Of a DNA stretch of 64,000 nt, positions 32,615 to 43,700 are shown piece by piece. The DNA is taken from the NCBI GenBank assembly GCA_949316235.1, contig OX438758.1, positions 868,001 through 932,000 of the forward strand. Direction: 5' to 3'. Origin of the DNA: Oegoconia quadripuncta (Eukaryota > Arthropoda > Insecta > Lepidoptera > Autostichidae). Position numbers and translations under genes: made by a program. Numbering within the stretch: position 1 is the stretch's first letter; the number at the start of each line of letters is the position of its first letter. Below the pieces are notes generated by a model. The model saw only the letters and a program-made list of their open reading frames with translations. It was not told the origin of the DNA and made no database searches.

Positions 32615-33679
32615 GTATATCTAATCATCGTAAGGTGGAATGTGGATGTTCTTTCAATCATTAAACTCTTAACGTTTGGGATATCTCTGACCAGCCCATT
32701 TGGGATAAACGTCGTCACCCTATATATGTATGTTAATAATAAAACTTTGTTATAATTGCGTGTTTCATTAAAATTTTTAGTCAAATAACCTTTTTTTTAG
32801 CGTTTTTCCTGGGACCGTCCGGCTTTTTTAGGGGCGAAGTCGCTATCTGGTTTTAGATATGGCAACGCTAATCGTGACGACCACTACGTATAATCTTACC
32901 CTTAAATACGTACGTGTCCATACCTATCAATCCATCTAATCACCATACCGACCCTGAATAGTCACTTCTCTGGGCGTGACGTGTTGAGACGTGGAAACAA
33001 AGCCTCTGACCATGACAAGATTGGTTTGTAGTTATTAGGTACTACATAGTGTATTGCTTGTTCATGTAGTTAACGAGTACCTAATCTATTTTGGAATTAG
33101 TTAAATTACTTGGGGTCTTGCCTGTTTACTTAGGTACCTACCTATAACGTTTCTTGTGAACATATTGAAGGTTGGTTAAACCGATTTAAAAAAGGAGGAG
33201 ACACTTGCCGTTTGCAGTTTCTTAAATCCCGACGATAAACGACGCGTGTTACGTTTTTGACGGCTTGTGTGTGTGTGTGTGTGTGTGTGTGAAGCTATTT
33301 ATTTAGCTATTTAGTGTAAAGAGGCAACGCTGATGACGACTTTTTGTAGGCCAGACAAAAAATCCAAATCGCACATTTGGATGGAATTAATAGTGTTCTA
33401 TGCAATTACACGGTTACCTATTGAAACGCATAACGTTTTTCACCATAAACTGACAATTCATAACGCCTCGCCTTAATAGTCATTTGCAATAAACCGTTAT
33501 AGCATAACTTCATTACACATAATATCATATGGCCGAAACCTGAAGGCATAATCATAGAAAGGCATAATTTTAATAAGCATAAGTAATGAAAGGCATAATT
33601 TTGTAAGCAGGGATGCATACATGTCAACCGTACGTATAAGAATGAGGATTCCAACAACACGTGACGCCAGAATGCTCAC
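32615..33679. other. Unassigned DNA
   Basis: Includes a (TG)n run at about 33267-33292. No gene seen. Confidence 0.4.
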
Positions 33680-33682
33680 TTA

Positions 33683-34005
33683 GGCCCGTAGTAATAAACC
33701 GTAGTTTTGTGACCGGTCTCAAGTAAACGTGTTGATTAGTAAACCTTACTTGAGATCTGAAACGCATGTGCATACTCAAGCAGTACTCACTTGAGACGTG
33801 CGCCGAGTTTCACGTATTAATAAACGAAATTCAAGACTATCATTCATTCGCCGTTGAGGCGAATTCTTTAGAAGTGATCTCAGCTAAGACCTCAAGATTG
33901 GTTTATAAATTAGCACGCAGCTTGAGATAGCGTGGACTGCTTAAGACGCATCTCGGGTGATACAGCCTCAAGACTTGTATTGAGATTGGTTTATTAATAC
34001 GGGCC
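33683..34005. mobile_element. PIF/Harbinger-like MITE, 323 bp
   Basis: GGCCCGTAGTAATAAACC (33683) is inverted at the right end (GGTTTATTAATACGGGCC to 34005). A 3-bp duplication TTA flanks both sides (33680-33682, 34006-34008). Inner bases carry CTCAAGA/TTGAGA motifs. The TTA duplication supports the PIF/Harbinger guess. Confidence 0.7.
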
Positions 34006-34039
34006 TTAAAATATGAATAACTCATAACTACAACATAAC

Positions 34040-34395
34040 TTAGTCTTTCCTGAATCAAATATTATAACATAAAATAATAATTAATAATTTTGAAATATAA
34101 AAACCTTTTTTTAAAAAAAGCGACCTCTCGAGTTTCTTGCTTGTTCTTCTCAGGGGAAAATTGCCTTTTGAACAAGCAGTAGCTTTAAAAATGTAAAATC
34201 TGACTATTTTAAGTGTACCCTGTGTACCTACAAAATAAAGCATTTTTTGATTTTGATTTGATTTTGATTTTGCAATCTTCGGATCTTCAATAGGCATCTA
34301 CTGAGATCGCATGCTTCATCTTTGGCCACATCGTCACTTCCCATCAGGTGAGATTGTGGTCAAACTCGTATCCAGTTAACCATAAAAAAAACTAC
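34040..34395 (+). mobile_element. Two LINE 3' tails in series
   Basis: 34040-34268 is the Jockey-like 3' UTR ending in GATTTT repeats. 34269-34395 is the 3' end of the family also seen at 57437-57770 (ATCAGGTGAGATTGTGGTCA, poly-A). Confidence 0.6.
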
Positions 34396-34570
34396 AATGA
34401 CACTAATTTTTACTAACTACTTTATCACAGTTTTTTAAATTTGTTATGTTAAAATAGCTGAATTATTCTTTGTGTATTCTGGCATTACATGGATATATTT
34501 TAAATGGATTTTCAATAAAATAATATCATGTTTTGCGTTGAAATAAATAACTTGAAGAATCTCTCTGTTG

Positions 34571-34576
34571 TTTATT
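34571..34576 (-). terminator. Polyadenylation signal AATAAA
   Basis: AATAAA on the minus strand lies 19 bases downstream of the stop codon at 34595, fitting a short 3' UTR for the unrecognised minus-strand gene. Confidence 0.5.
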
Positions 34577-34594
34577 TATAAGTAAATTTTAACA

Positions 34595-34773
34595 TTAGAC
34601 TTTTTCGAATATTTGCTTAATGGATTTTAGGTAGATGCTGGCGTTCTTGCCCAGCGCTACGATATCATCGTGGTCCTGGGTGTTGCGGCGGGCTATGTAG
34701 CTGCTCTTCTCATTAGACTGGTAACTAGACTTCTCTGGCTCTGGCAGATCTTCGTTTCTGTTCACCTCTTTAC
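34595..34773 (-). CDS. Terminal exon of an unrecognised host gene
   Basis: On the minus strand TTCCCAG precedes the exon and the frame runs 58 codons to TAA at 34595-34597. The peptide is charged and hydrophilic, with KEVNRNEDLPEPEK near the start and NASIYLKSIKQIFEKV at the end. The exon enters with two bases completing a codon, exactly what the exon at 37663-37869 leaves open (1 base), so the two join in frame as ...DDEGKEVN.... A TTAGGTC-family element starts 27 bases upstream of the acceptor. I do not recognise the protein; no signal or membrane segment is visible. Confidence 0.6.
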
Positions 34774-34800
34774 CTGGGAATGTTTGATAATATTTATATA

Positions 34801-35184
34801 TTAGGTCCTTACCTGTGAAATTGGTGTTTTGTATGAAGAATTTCACTAAGACTGTTTTCTCCATACAAATATTTTAGATTTTTTTTGGGAACGGCAAATC
34901 CAAATTTAGCTAAACTTTGTGTGTATTATCGGATATCATTAAGTTAAGAATAGGCAGCCTTAATTTTTAAAAGTTTATAAAAGTTTCATCGAATCTAAGA
35001 AATGATTATGGGAAGCACATAAAAAGAGCTCTATTCCAATTTTTTTATTATGTCATTTGAAACCTTGAAATAATATTCCATTTTCCAAATAAAAAACAAA
35101 TTTGGATATAGCTTTGAAAATCGCAGGAACTGGTACATATGATTAACGGAGAAAAAAACTCCAATTTCATAGGTAACGACCCAA
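34801..35184 (+). mobile_element. TTAGGTC-family TIR element, 384 bp
   Basis: TA-flanked, with small internal deletions. In the intron of the minus-strand gene, 27 bases from the acceptor of its last exon. Confidence 0.8.
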
Positions 35185-36540
35185 TATTTGCTATACCTTA
35201 TCGTTTTTAGGATTCCGGAGTCTTCTTCTTCTTATTTTTGAGGATGGCAACCAGTCAACCTCACTGTCGAGGGACATTACTGCCAGTTTCGAGTGAAAAA
35301 AATTCTCTTATTTCTTCAGTTTATAAGTCAGTCTCAGTCAAAACAAGTAATTCGTCGTATACTTGGCGTATACAGAGTCTAGTCACGGTCAAGTCATTCT
35401 TCAGTAAAGTGGCAGAATGCTTTACAAAAGATTTTGGCGGCTTCTTGTGGGAACCCGAAAGCTCCGTTACGCACTTTAATTTACACTTCCTTTCACCTGT
35501 ACACCAACACTAACGTTTGCTGCACAATATTCTGCCATTATTAAGCTTCAAAAGTTGGAATGCACAAATTATAAGAACTATAAAGAAAAATGCTACTTCA
35601 CTCGCCGAGTTCCCGCCAAAAAGCCGATTCCGGAGTCATAAACCCTTATAGTTTCGCCATGTCCGCCTGTCTGTACGTGGTTTAGCCATGGACTTATGGT
35701 TTAGCTCAGAGGCTCATCACCATTTTAGTGGTAAAATTAAATGTTGGAAAAAAAAAAATTCCTACCTACTCGCTCGTAAAGTGGATATAATTTCCAGTTT
35801 CGGATATATCAAGCACGCGTGTTATAAACGCAATTAGTGAAGTTATGTTCTATACCTTACCTTACTATTTGTCATGTCAAAGAACATAAGTCTCATACAG
35901 CCAAGTGATAGCGCTATCAGCCCGGTGAATAAAATATTGCATCTCCATGTGTATATGCTTGAAATTGTTTTTATTTTTCAAATTTCGAACTGGCGTGCCA
36001 CGCGGGCGCCAGCCAGTAGGCAACGCGCCGCATGATTTTTTATTCTGTTTCCTCGTATGTTAAGAAACGTCGTACGTTTTACGTGCGTATATTGGTTAAA
36101 CACACTCGGCTCTATTACGCACTTATATCGTACTATTTTACGATGAACATAAAGTGGGTATGATTTTTAAAATTTTTGTACCCCATCGTTGAATAGGCCG
36201 TTCGAAAATATTTAGAGGTTATCCTGGAACATTTTTCGATTTAGGGATTCGTTTGCGAAATATAAGCTTTAAAGTGTGTATTTTGTCAGAGTCAAGTGTC
36301 CCCAATCCTGCCAGCTAGGTGGAAAAATTCACAGCAGTAGTATATAACGTCTAACAAAATTAACCCGACAAACTTTGGCAATTGCACGCACATGACAATA
36401 AAATAATATATTCATTAAAAAAATAGACTTAATTTAGTTTCCGAGTAAAAAAAATTAAATGTAAGTGCAAATGAAAATACAAATTAACAGACTTACTTCA
36501 TTTCGATTGTACCTTATTTTATCAATGGGAAAAAAGATTA
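35185..36540. other. Intron or intergenic DNA, no gene seen
   Basis: The open frame at 35238-35513 shows no family resemblance and is probably chance. Confidence 0.4.
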
Positions 36541-36779
36541 ATTGGTGGTCAGAAACTCTGACCACTATACCAAAATGTCGCCGGTTCGAATCCCGCTAGG
36601 GGCATATGTTAGTGTGACATGTGTTCTCGAGTTATGGATGTTTTTCATTTATTTATGTATTTATTTATAAAAAAAAATGTATGTGTGTAGTTTATCAACC
36701 ATCTGGTATCCATAACACAAGCCTAGATGCTTACTGTGGACCTAGATGGCGCTGTGTGTATGTGCAAAAAAAAAAAAAA
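36541..36779 (+). repeat. SINE family 2, head decayed
   Basis: CTGACCACTATACC, GGTTCGAATCCCGCTAGG B box, TAGATGGCGCTGTGTGTATG and an A14 run at the end. Confidence 0.75.
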
Positions 36780-36789
36780 TTTCTTTCTT

Positions 36790-37590
36790 TAATTAGTCTG
36801 GGGTCCAAGGTACAAAGAGAGCCACGTAGGACGCCGTGCAGAGTACCACTGTTGATCCTGGCTTTCAGGAGTTACAGTGGGAGGAGTGCGGAGGTGGGAT
36901 CTGGTTAACGGGCCTTCTGACGAACGAAAATCCCCATACGAATATAGACATAGCGAGACCCGGATTATGAATAAACCAGACTGACGAAATAGATTTCGTA
37001 TCATCTGCTACCAACTTCCCTATGCTAGGAGACCCGTTGGCAACCCTCTTGTCTACTGGTCTAATACCAAATACAAGAGAGCTAATGCAATTTTAGGATG
37101 ACGCTTCTGAATCCTAAAGGTGTTGGCAATTATTACGCTGGCTACAGGACAGGACATCGGTTAAGCTTAAAATTTATATTAGTAAAAAAAGTTGGAAAAG
37201 GCCAACATGGAAATCCTTAAATCGGCTTCGAACTCAGGTTGGCCGCAGCAAAGATAATCTGTGCAGGTGGGGCTTCTCCGATGGCGGGAGTGATCGATGC
37301 GAGTGCGGAGTCCCCCCACAGACAATGGATCAAGTATTGTCTTGCCCCGCGTGTCCTGACAGCTGCACCTTTGACGACCTCCTTAACAGACAGTGCTGTT
37401 AGAGTGGCTAAGTTTTGGTCCAATAAAATTTGGAACTGGCCTCGACACGAAAGGAGGAGGAGTAAAAAAAGTAAGATTGCTCGGGGAGTGAGCTGCCCTC
37501 GAGATTATTTTCGCCTGAAAGGTGAACTGAACAGAGGTAATCGTTTAACTAAAAATTGGTATGAAAGATCTTGCAAAATTTGAAAACTTC
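36790..37590 (+). pseudogene. LINE polyprotein C-terminal fragment with Cys/His motif
   Basis: A decayed plus-strand frame reads RPTWKSLNRLRTQVGRSKDN, LCRWGFSDGG, then CECG, QTMDQVLSC and CPDSC. The order W-LNR-RT-GR-K-L-WG followed by a Cys cluster is typical of the C-terminal region of I/R1/Jockey-like LINEs. In-frame stops and frameshifts are present. Confidence 0.6.
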
Positions 37591-37662
37591 TCTGATCACC
37601 TTAGAACGGTAACTCAGGTCAGCTTCGTGGTTTAGCTTTAGATAAAGACGTAAATACCAAAC

Positions 37663-37869
37663 CTTCGTCATCCTGGTCTTCATTGGCTCTTTTCTGTATC
37701 TTCGATTTGGCCATGTGATGCTTGAACTGGCTGGAGGCTCGGCGCCAGATCCTATGGATCTGGTCGACCACAGGAGATGCGGCTAACTGCTTGGCCAAGC
37801 TTTGAACGTCTTCCAGGTTCGCTGTGAGGAGGATGTACGAGTTTGCCGTGTGGAGAATGACGAGGGCAG
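37663..37869 (-). CDS. Penultimate exon of an unrecognised host gene
   Basis: Minus-strand exon bounded by an acceptor (TTTTTTCGAACTAG) and a weak donor (GAAG then GTTTGG). Phases: two bases complete a codon at the start, 68 codons, one base left over, matching the terminal exon. The peptide begins ALVILHTANSYILLTANLED and continues KQLAASPVVDQIHRIWRRAS, with a basic then acidic end (NEDQDDE). Codon use is GC-richer than the flanks, as expected of real coding DNA. Function unknown. Upstream exons were not located; they may lie between here and 40.5 kb or beyond. Confidence 0.6.
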
Positions 37870-38956
37870 CTAGTTCGAAAAAATGTAATATCTATATTAC
37901 CAAAAGTAGGAACATTTATTTAAATAATACGTTTGTTTTGATTATTTTACCTTACCTGCGCAGCGCTTACCGGTGCGTGGTCTATCGCTACCTTTAATGC
38001 CCCAGGCCATCAGTTCTTCGACCTATGTGCCCTGCCCCCTGCCGCTAATCCTACCTTTCTTACTAATCCGCTGCCTTACTAATACGCTTCCACCTTCGAC
38101 CTTATCTTCACTTAACATCAGGTATGATTGAGGTCAAGTACGATACCGTCGTGCATAAAAAAAACTAATTCGAGAATATCATTTTATTTTATTTTTTATT
38201 TATTTATTTAGGACTAACTAATGCTCGTTTGTCGCCCACTCATATAAAAAAAAAAACTAACAAACAGTTAGACTAATTTACTAACTAATATGTTTAATTG
38301 TAACACCAGCACCATTAGCCACAGATTACTAAAAAAATACATATATTCAGCTAAGGAGGTATGAGAATGAACGAATTTATTTTGGTGTATTTTTGTGTTA
38401 GTGTGTGTGTATGCGTGTGTGTGAGTGAGCACATGTGCATGTGGATGGATGGAAAAAATCCTGAAGAATGAAGAATCTGTGAATTTGGAATATCGTGACT
38501 AATTGAGTAGTTTCTAGGCATAAGTAATGTATCTATACTCGTAAGTATGCTATGTTATTGTGTCTTTTAGTTATAATTCTATTTTTCTTGAATGTAATAT
38601 AGTCTACTTACAAACAGCAAATACGATGATCGGTTTCATTTCTATGGTTATCTTGGCTGCCAGTTACGCGCCTCGCTTCTGCGCAGTCGTATATGTAATA
38701 AAGGAGTTACCTAAGGAAATTATTGTATTTTATTGTTAAATTATGTACTTATGTAATTATTCTTTAGTGCAAATTATTTTTTAATTAGAAAATAGTTACT
38801 AACTACGCTAGATTGATTGTGTTTTACAGAGGCGTGAAATTATTAAGACCTTCTACAAGACGTACAATCGAGTTCGTAAGTGCATAGTCTCAGTTCGAAC
38901 GACTTAAAACATTTATCTGTCAGTCAGTATGTCCAAGCTTCAGAAAGGGAATTCGA
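37870..38956. other. Intronic or intergenic DNA
   Basis: 38079-38163 is a SINE family 1 tail on the plus strand (CTTCCACCTTCGACCTTATC to GTGCATAAAAAAAAC). 38400-38450 is GT-rich. Confidence 0.45.
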
Positions 38957-39175
38957 CGACCGATTGGTGTAGTGGATAGTGACCCTTTTTGCGTTGTTTT
39001 GGGGGTTGTGGGTTCGAATCCCGCGAGGCGTAAATGTTTGTGTGATGAATACGAACATTTATTCCCGAGTCTTGGATGTTTATATAAATATTTATGTATG
39101 TTTATCCGTTATCTAGTATCCATAGCACACTAGATGATTGGTGTAAGTGTCCGAAATATTTATTTATTTATATCT
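38957..39175 (+). repeat. SINE family 3
   Basis: CGACCGATTGGTGTAGTGG head, GGTTCGAATCCCGCGAGG B box and TTTATTTATTTAT tail, with a short internal deletion. Confidence 0.75.
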
Positions 39176-39666
39176 GTGGGAAAAGAAGTATCGCCAGAAA
39201 CCAGCAGGATCATTGTTTTGTTCTTTAAAAGGTTGCGTGACGGAGACGTATGCTGTCGCTTATGTGTCCGTCCGTCTCACACAAACCGTTGAAGCTACAA
39301 TCTCCAATTTTACCTAAAAATATGGGGTATCATGGTTTGCAGCTCATTATAGACAAAGACTGCTTTGTTTCAAAAAATATTAATAAACAAAGATTTTTGT
39401 CAATATTTTGTTCCGAAGCATTATTTAACTATTACGTATTTTTCATTACGTATACATATTGTATGTATTATTATTGCTTAGTCTGAACAAAGGGGTAGCT
39501 CATTTGTCCTTTATCTCAAATGTAAGGCTTGTCACAAATTTTCGAAATCGTATGTAGTTCATTTAACTGTACAATAATTAAAAATATTTTCCGTCAGATT
39601 CTAACATCTTAACATTGAAAAACTATGACTGCAATTTTGAGCTTGACTGTACATAAATATTATGTA
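39176..39666. other. Unassigned DNA
   Basis: No gene seen. Confidence 0.35.
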
Positions 39667-39867
39667 TTAATTTAACAATACACATGCTCCCGCCATTTTC
39701 CCATTGGCGATGACGTAGCCAGATTTCCTGCGACATTTGAGGGATCCTCTTGATACAGTCATGTCTAACGTTAATGTACCACATTTATCGCAATTATAAT
39801 ATTTATTACGCCACAGAAATCCTGGCAATTGAGAGCGGAAACACTTTTTGACAACTGTGTCCCCACT
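39667..39867 (-). pseudogene. Possible zinc-ribbon transposase scrap
   Basis: A stop-to-stop frame of about 66 codons reads GFLWRNKYYNCDKCGTLTLD and SLKCRRKSGYV. The CDKCG...KCRRK spacing recalls the N-terminal zinc ribbon of Merlin/IS1595-like transposases. Too short to be sure. Confidence 0.25.
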
Positions 39868-40090
39868 TTATGGTATTTTCCCTTAGTTGATATTTTGTTG
39901 TAAGGGATTTTTAGGGTAAAGTAATCAAGATATAATGTTCATCGACGTCATCAATCTCAGCCCTCTGATGCCTGACTGAAATTATTATCAATTTCATGAC
40001 ATTGAATTTCAAATGGCTTAAATAATTTTACCATATTATTTACTGAATAAAATATTTTTGCACAAATACTCAGCGTTATTTAGTAGTTTC

Positions 40091-40280
40091 ACACTAAGCA
40101 ACTAGGCTTGTATTAGGGATACCAGATGTTTATTGGTACTACACAAATACATTCTTACATACATAAATGACACTTGCACTCAAATGTCCATATTCATCAT
40201 TCAATCATATTATGACTTTAGCGGGATACGAACCCGCGACCTTTTAATATAGCATTCAATCACTACACCAAACAGGTCGT
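40091..40280 (-). repeat. SINE family 2
   Basis: CACTACACCAAACAGGTCGT head at the right end, GGATACGAACCCGCGACC B box, diverged body. Lies about 380 bp upstream of the NUB1 start codon. Confidence 0.7.
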
Positions 40281-40539
40281 CCACCAGCAAAGATTTTGAG
40301 GGAAAATTTAATCCAATTTATTGCGTGCCACAATGTGTACATAGCAACAATAATGCACCAAGGTCTAAACATTATAGCGTCCTGCAAGGGCGAGTGAATG
40401 AATAAGAGCAATATGAGTAGAGGTACATGACTAAAGTTCTTTATTCGTGTGGTAGAGAGTAATAATAACTGAAAAAATAGTCGATAATGTGTCAAATATT
40501 AGTCACCAGAAAGAAACTAGGGGAAAACTAAAATTTGGA

Positions 40540-40658
40540 AGTGGCAACACGCACTGTTTGACAGTATTGTTTTTCGAATTTCGTTCGCGGAAGGAAAAAT
40601 CGATTTTGCGGCTTCAGTTTCTGCAAATCATTTCTTTTCTTTGTCGTATTTCGGTATC
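40540..40658 (+). promoter_or_regulatory. NUB1: Probable NUB1 promoter and 5' UTR
   Basis: A GC-richer island precedes the start codon. TCAGTT at 40614-40619 matches the insect initiator consensus and would give a 5' UTR of about 43 bases. No TATA box is visible at the expected distance. The transcription start is inferred. Confidence 0.35.
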
Positions 40659-40784
40659 ATGGATCCAAATCTTCATCATGAGGATTTGCTGATCAAACTC
40701 CGCGCTAAGCTGAATGAGGAGAAAATAAAGCTATGGGAGCCGCCTTACGTGCAGCCTGACAATGCAGTTTCGCAAAATTTGCAG
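40659..40784 (+). CDS. NUB1: NUB1 coding exon 1
   Basis: ATG at 40659 (context GGTATCATGG) to the donor CAG/GTTAGC, 42 codons, phase 0. It encodes the Leu/Lys-rich N-terminal helix ending [12 protein letters not shown]. An earlier TTG in the frame is not a start. Confidence 0.85.
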
Positions 40785-43700
40785 GTTAGCTATTTGTTTA
40801 CTTCTAATTTTACTATAAAGTTTATTTATTATATCTTTAATATATCATGCTTTATGGCCACCTACTACGTACTGATAAAATAAATATTGACTTTGGGTAA
40901 ATTCGTAAACAATGGTCTAATAACATTGGAATAACAACAAATCGAAACTAACTGGGCTGGCGGCCGCAGTGTAGCGTTCGGGCATTTGTACGATTTAATT
41001 CGTATTTTTACGATTTTTTTAATGATTTTACGTGTAAGCACGTAAAAAATTATATTGATATCAACAGATTTTACTGGTAGCTGTTGTATTTCTTTTAGCA
41101 ATCGGACATAATTTGATTTTAAAACAACCTTATACCATTTTCGGCGTATTAGTTAAGTAATTTGTATAATAGTATGTAGAAAAACTGTTTGGTATGCCAA
41201 AGTGCGAATCACAGACCTCTATCACTTCTGTTGCTAACATCACTCTATTGTATCTCACCTGTTAATCACAAATAAATTATTTGATTGATTGAGTGATGGA
41301 ATGTACCTAAATTAACCGCCTCCATGACTCAATGTAAACAACATTGGGTTTACGATTTGGAGGTCGCGGGTTCGATCCCCAGCGGGGTACATGTTTAAGT
41401 ACTCTGTTTGGTTGGTGGTAGTGTATTATTATTAATAATAATAATATCAGCCGCAGGACATCCACTGCTGAACAAAGGCCTCCCCCAATATCGTAATCTG
41501 TCAATCACCCTAGTGGTTAGGACCCCAATTATTTTATTTGTAATGGATCTCTGTAAAGTAACACCTGAATTAATTAATTATTATGAGTAATTACTTACTT
41601 AGAACTTAATTAATACGTAAATATTTAGCTCCAAGTCAGTGTGGAGGATGGGGTTGACACCCCACCTTGCCCCAGTGTGGGTACGAAACCACTTATATCC
41701 GCTTATTGATTCAAAACCCACTTGACTCCTTACGAAAACCGATTTTATAAGGTTAATGTAGAGCCAAACCTATATAAAACACTCCTTTGTACTTGACGTT
41801 CCTTTAGGTTTAAAAATGAACTGGTTTATAAGCCCTGAATAGATTATACATTATTTAATGTTTTGCATACTTTTAACTGAAATAGTCCCGCTGGTACCGA
41901 TCGGTACCACCTAATAGCGCATAATGACAAGCCCCGCTGGTACCGATCGGTACCAATCGACCCAACCCAACTTTGAATTTTCAACTCGTGCCGCTCTCAG
42001 GTAGGTACTCTGTAATCAACAGGTTATTATTTGTTTAGTAATATAATACCTGACCTGATTTGTTTATAGTTATGCAGCTCTGTTATTCAAAAGGCCAAAA
42101 CAGTTTACAGAAAGAGATTAGACGCAATAGAACATGAACCAGATGTGTTTATCTGAGACCGTGTAATTTGAACCCTTTGAGTGCGCATGGGAGGGGGGTC
42201 TGGGGATGTGGTGACGTAATCGGCCAAGGACTTTACATGTTAAGAGAAGTCTGGCAACAATATTACTAAAGAAATATTTTAACTAATGAAACTGACAAAT
42301 GGATCTTTGCTGGCAAAGCAATTTGATTAGAATCAAGGGCAAATGTACTGATATTAAGGCAATTGAAAATATGATTCAGTTGATTTATTTATTTACTAGC
42401 TTTCCGCCTGCAGCTTTGCCTACGTGGAATAAATCACAAAATAAAAATAAGAGAGAGCATTTTTTAACTGAAGTTCCCGAGAATAGTTCGACTTACCTGG
42501 ACTAAGTATTCGTATCTGTATAGGTTAACTACATACATGTGAATTGAAAGTTTATTATATTTTGGCAAATGCAGTTGTAGTTGACTTACTTTTATTCTCC
42601 ATATTTGGGAACTATTTAAATGCTATACGTAACTATCATATATATTCTTTATTGCACCAAAATATTACAATAACAGAGTACAAACAATAGGTCACGTACA
42701 AAGGTGGACTTATCTCTTTAAGAGATCTCTTCCAGCCAACCTGAGCATTGAAATAGGAAACTTAGTAAATTTGGGGTTTAGCAGTAAATTGTGTGCAAAA
42801 GAAAAAATCCTATAACGAATAATAAAACAAATAAAAAAAAAGAAAAGATAACTGAATAATAAACTTACACTAAATATATTACATATACCTACTGCGAAAT
42901 ATATACATAACATAATTTAATTATATACATATATACTATATATATATATATACTATAAACCTACATACACATACTAATATCACGAAAGATGGGAGAGGTA
43001 ATGCTCTTTTAGCCTTTTCTTAAATACTGCAATTGAAGGGCTATCCTGAATTAATTTTGGCAGTTTATTCCACATCATGGCTGCTTGAACACTAAAGGAG
43101 TGAAAAAGAAAGTTTGTTGTGGCTCTAGGACAGGCAAGTGTTTTTGTAATGCAGGATCGCCTAGGAACATCAGGAGGGGGGAGTAAATTAAAGCGGGAAC
43201 TCAGATAATCAGGAGAGTTGGGATTTTTGAGGATGTTATATAGGAAGGAGAGGATGTGCACATTGCGCCGAAGTCGGATGGGGAGCCATTTTAGCTGAGC
43301 GCGAAACGCAGATACATGGTCATATTTACGTAATCCGAAAATGAAACGTATGGCAAGATTTTGTAGGCGCTCAAGCTTATTTAGCAACTCCTCAGTCACA
43401 TCCAAGTAGCATACATCAGCGTAGTCTAGTATGGGGAGAAGAAGGGTTTGTGAAAGCATAATTTTAGTTTTTAAAGGAAGGAAGTTCTGAAGTCGCTTAA
43501 GAGAGTGAAAGGTGTAATGCATGCGCCATATAAACTGTTTTATTTACTTATTTTTTCGGACATGAATGATCGCATTTGAATGGTGTATATTTTTTATATA
43601 CAGGGTGAATTTGAATTCGTGTAATCATCGTTGTTTCACAATTAATAATGATATATAAAAACCTTTATGTAAAATCAAAGCCTGATTTTTTCGAGTTTTT

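Noticed and set aside
35238..35513. 91-codon plus-strand ORF
   Set aside because: No domain, no splice or promoter context, and composition like chance; lies in a probable intron of the minus-strand gene.
40256..40495. 79-codon minus-strand ORF with hydrophobic stretches
   Set aside because: AT-rich chance frame overlapping a SINE and the NUB1 upstream region; no family resemblance.
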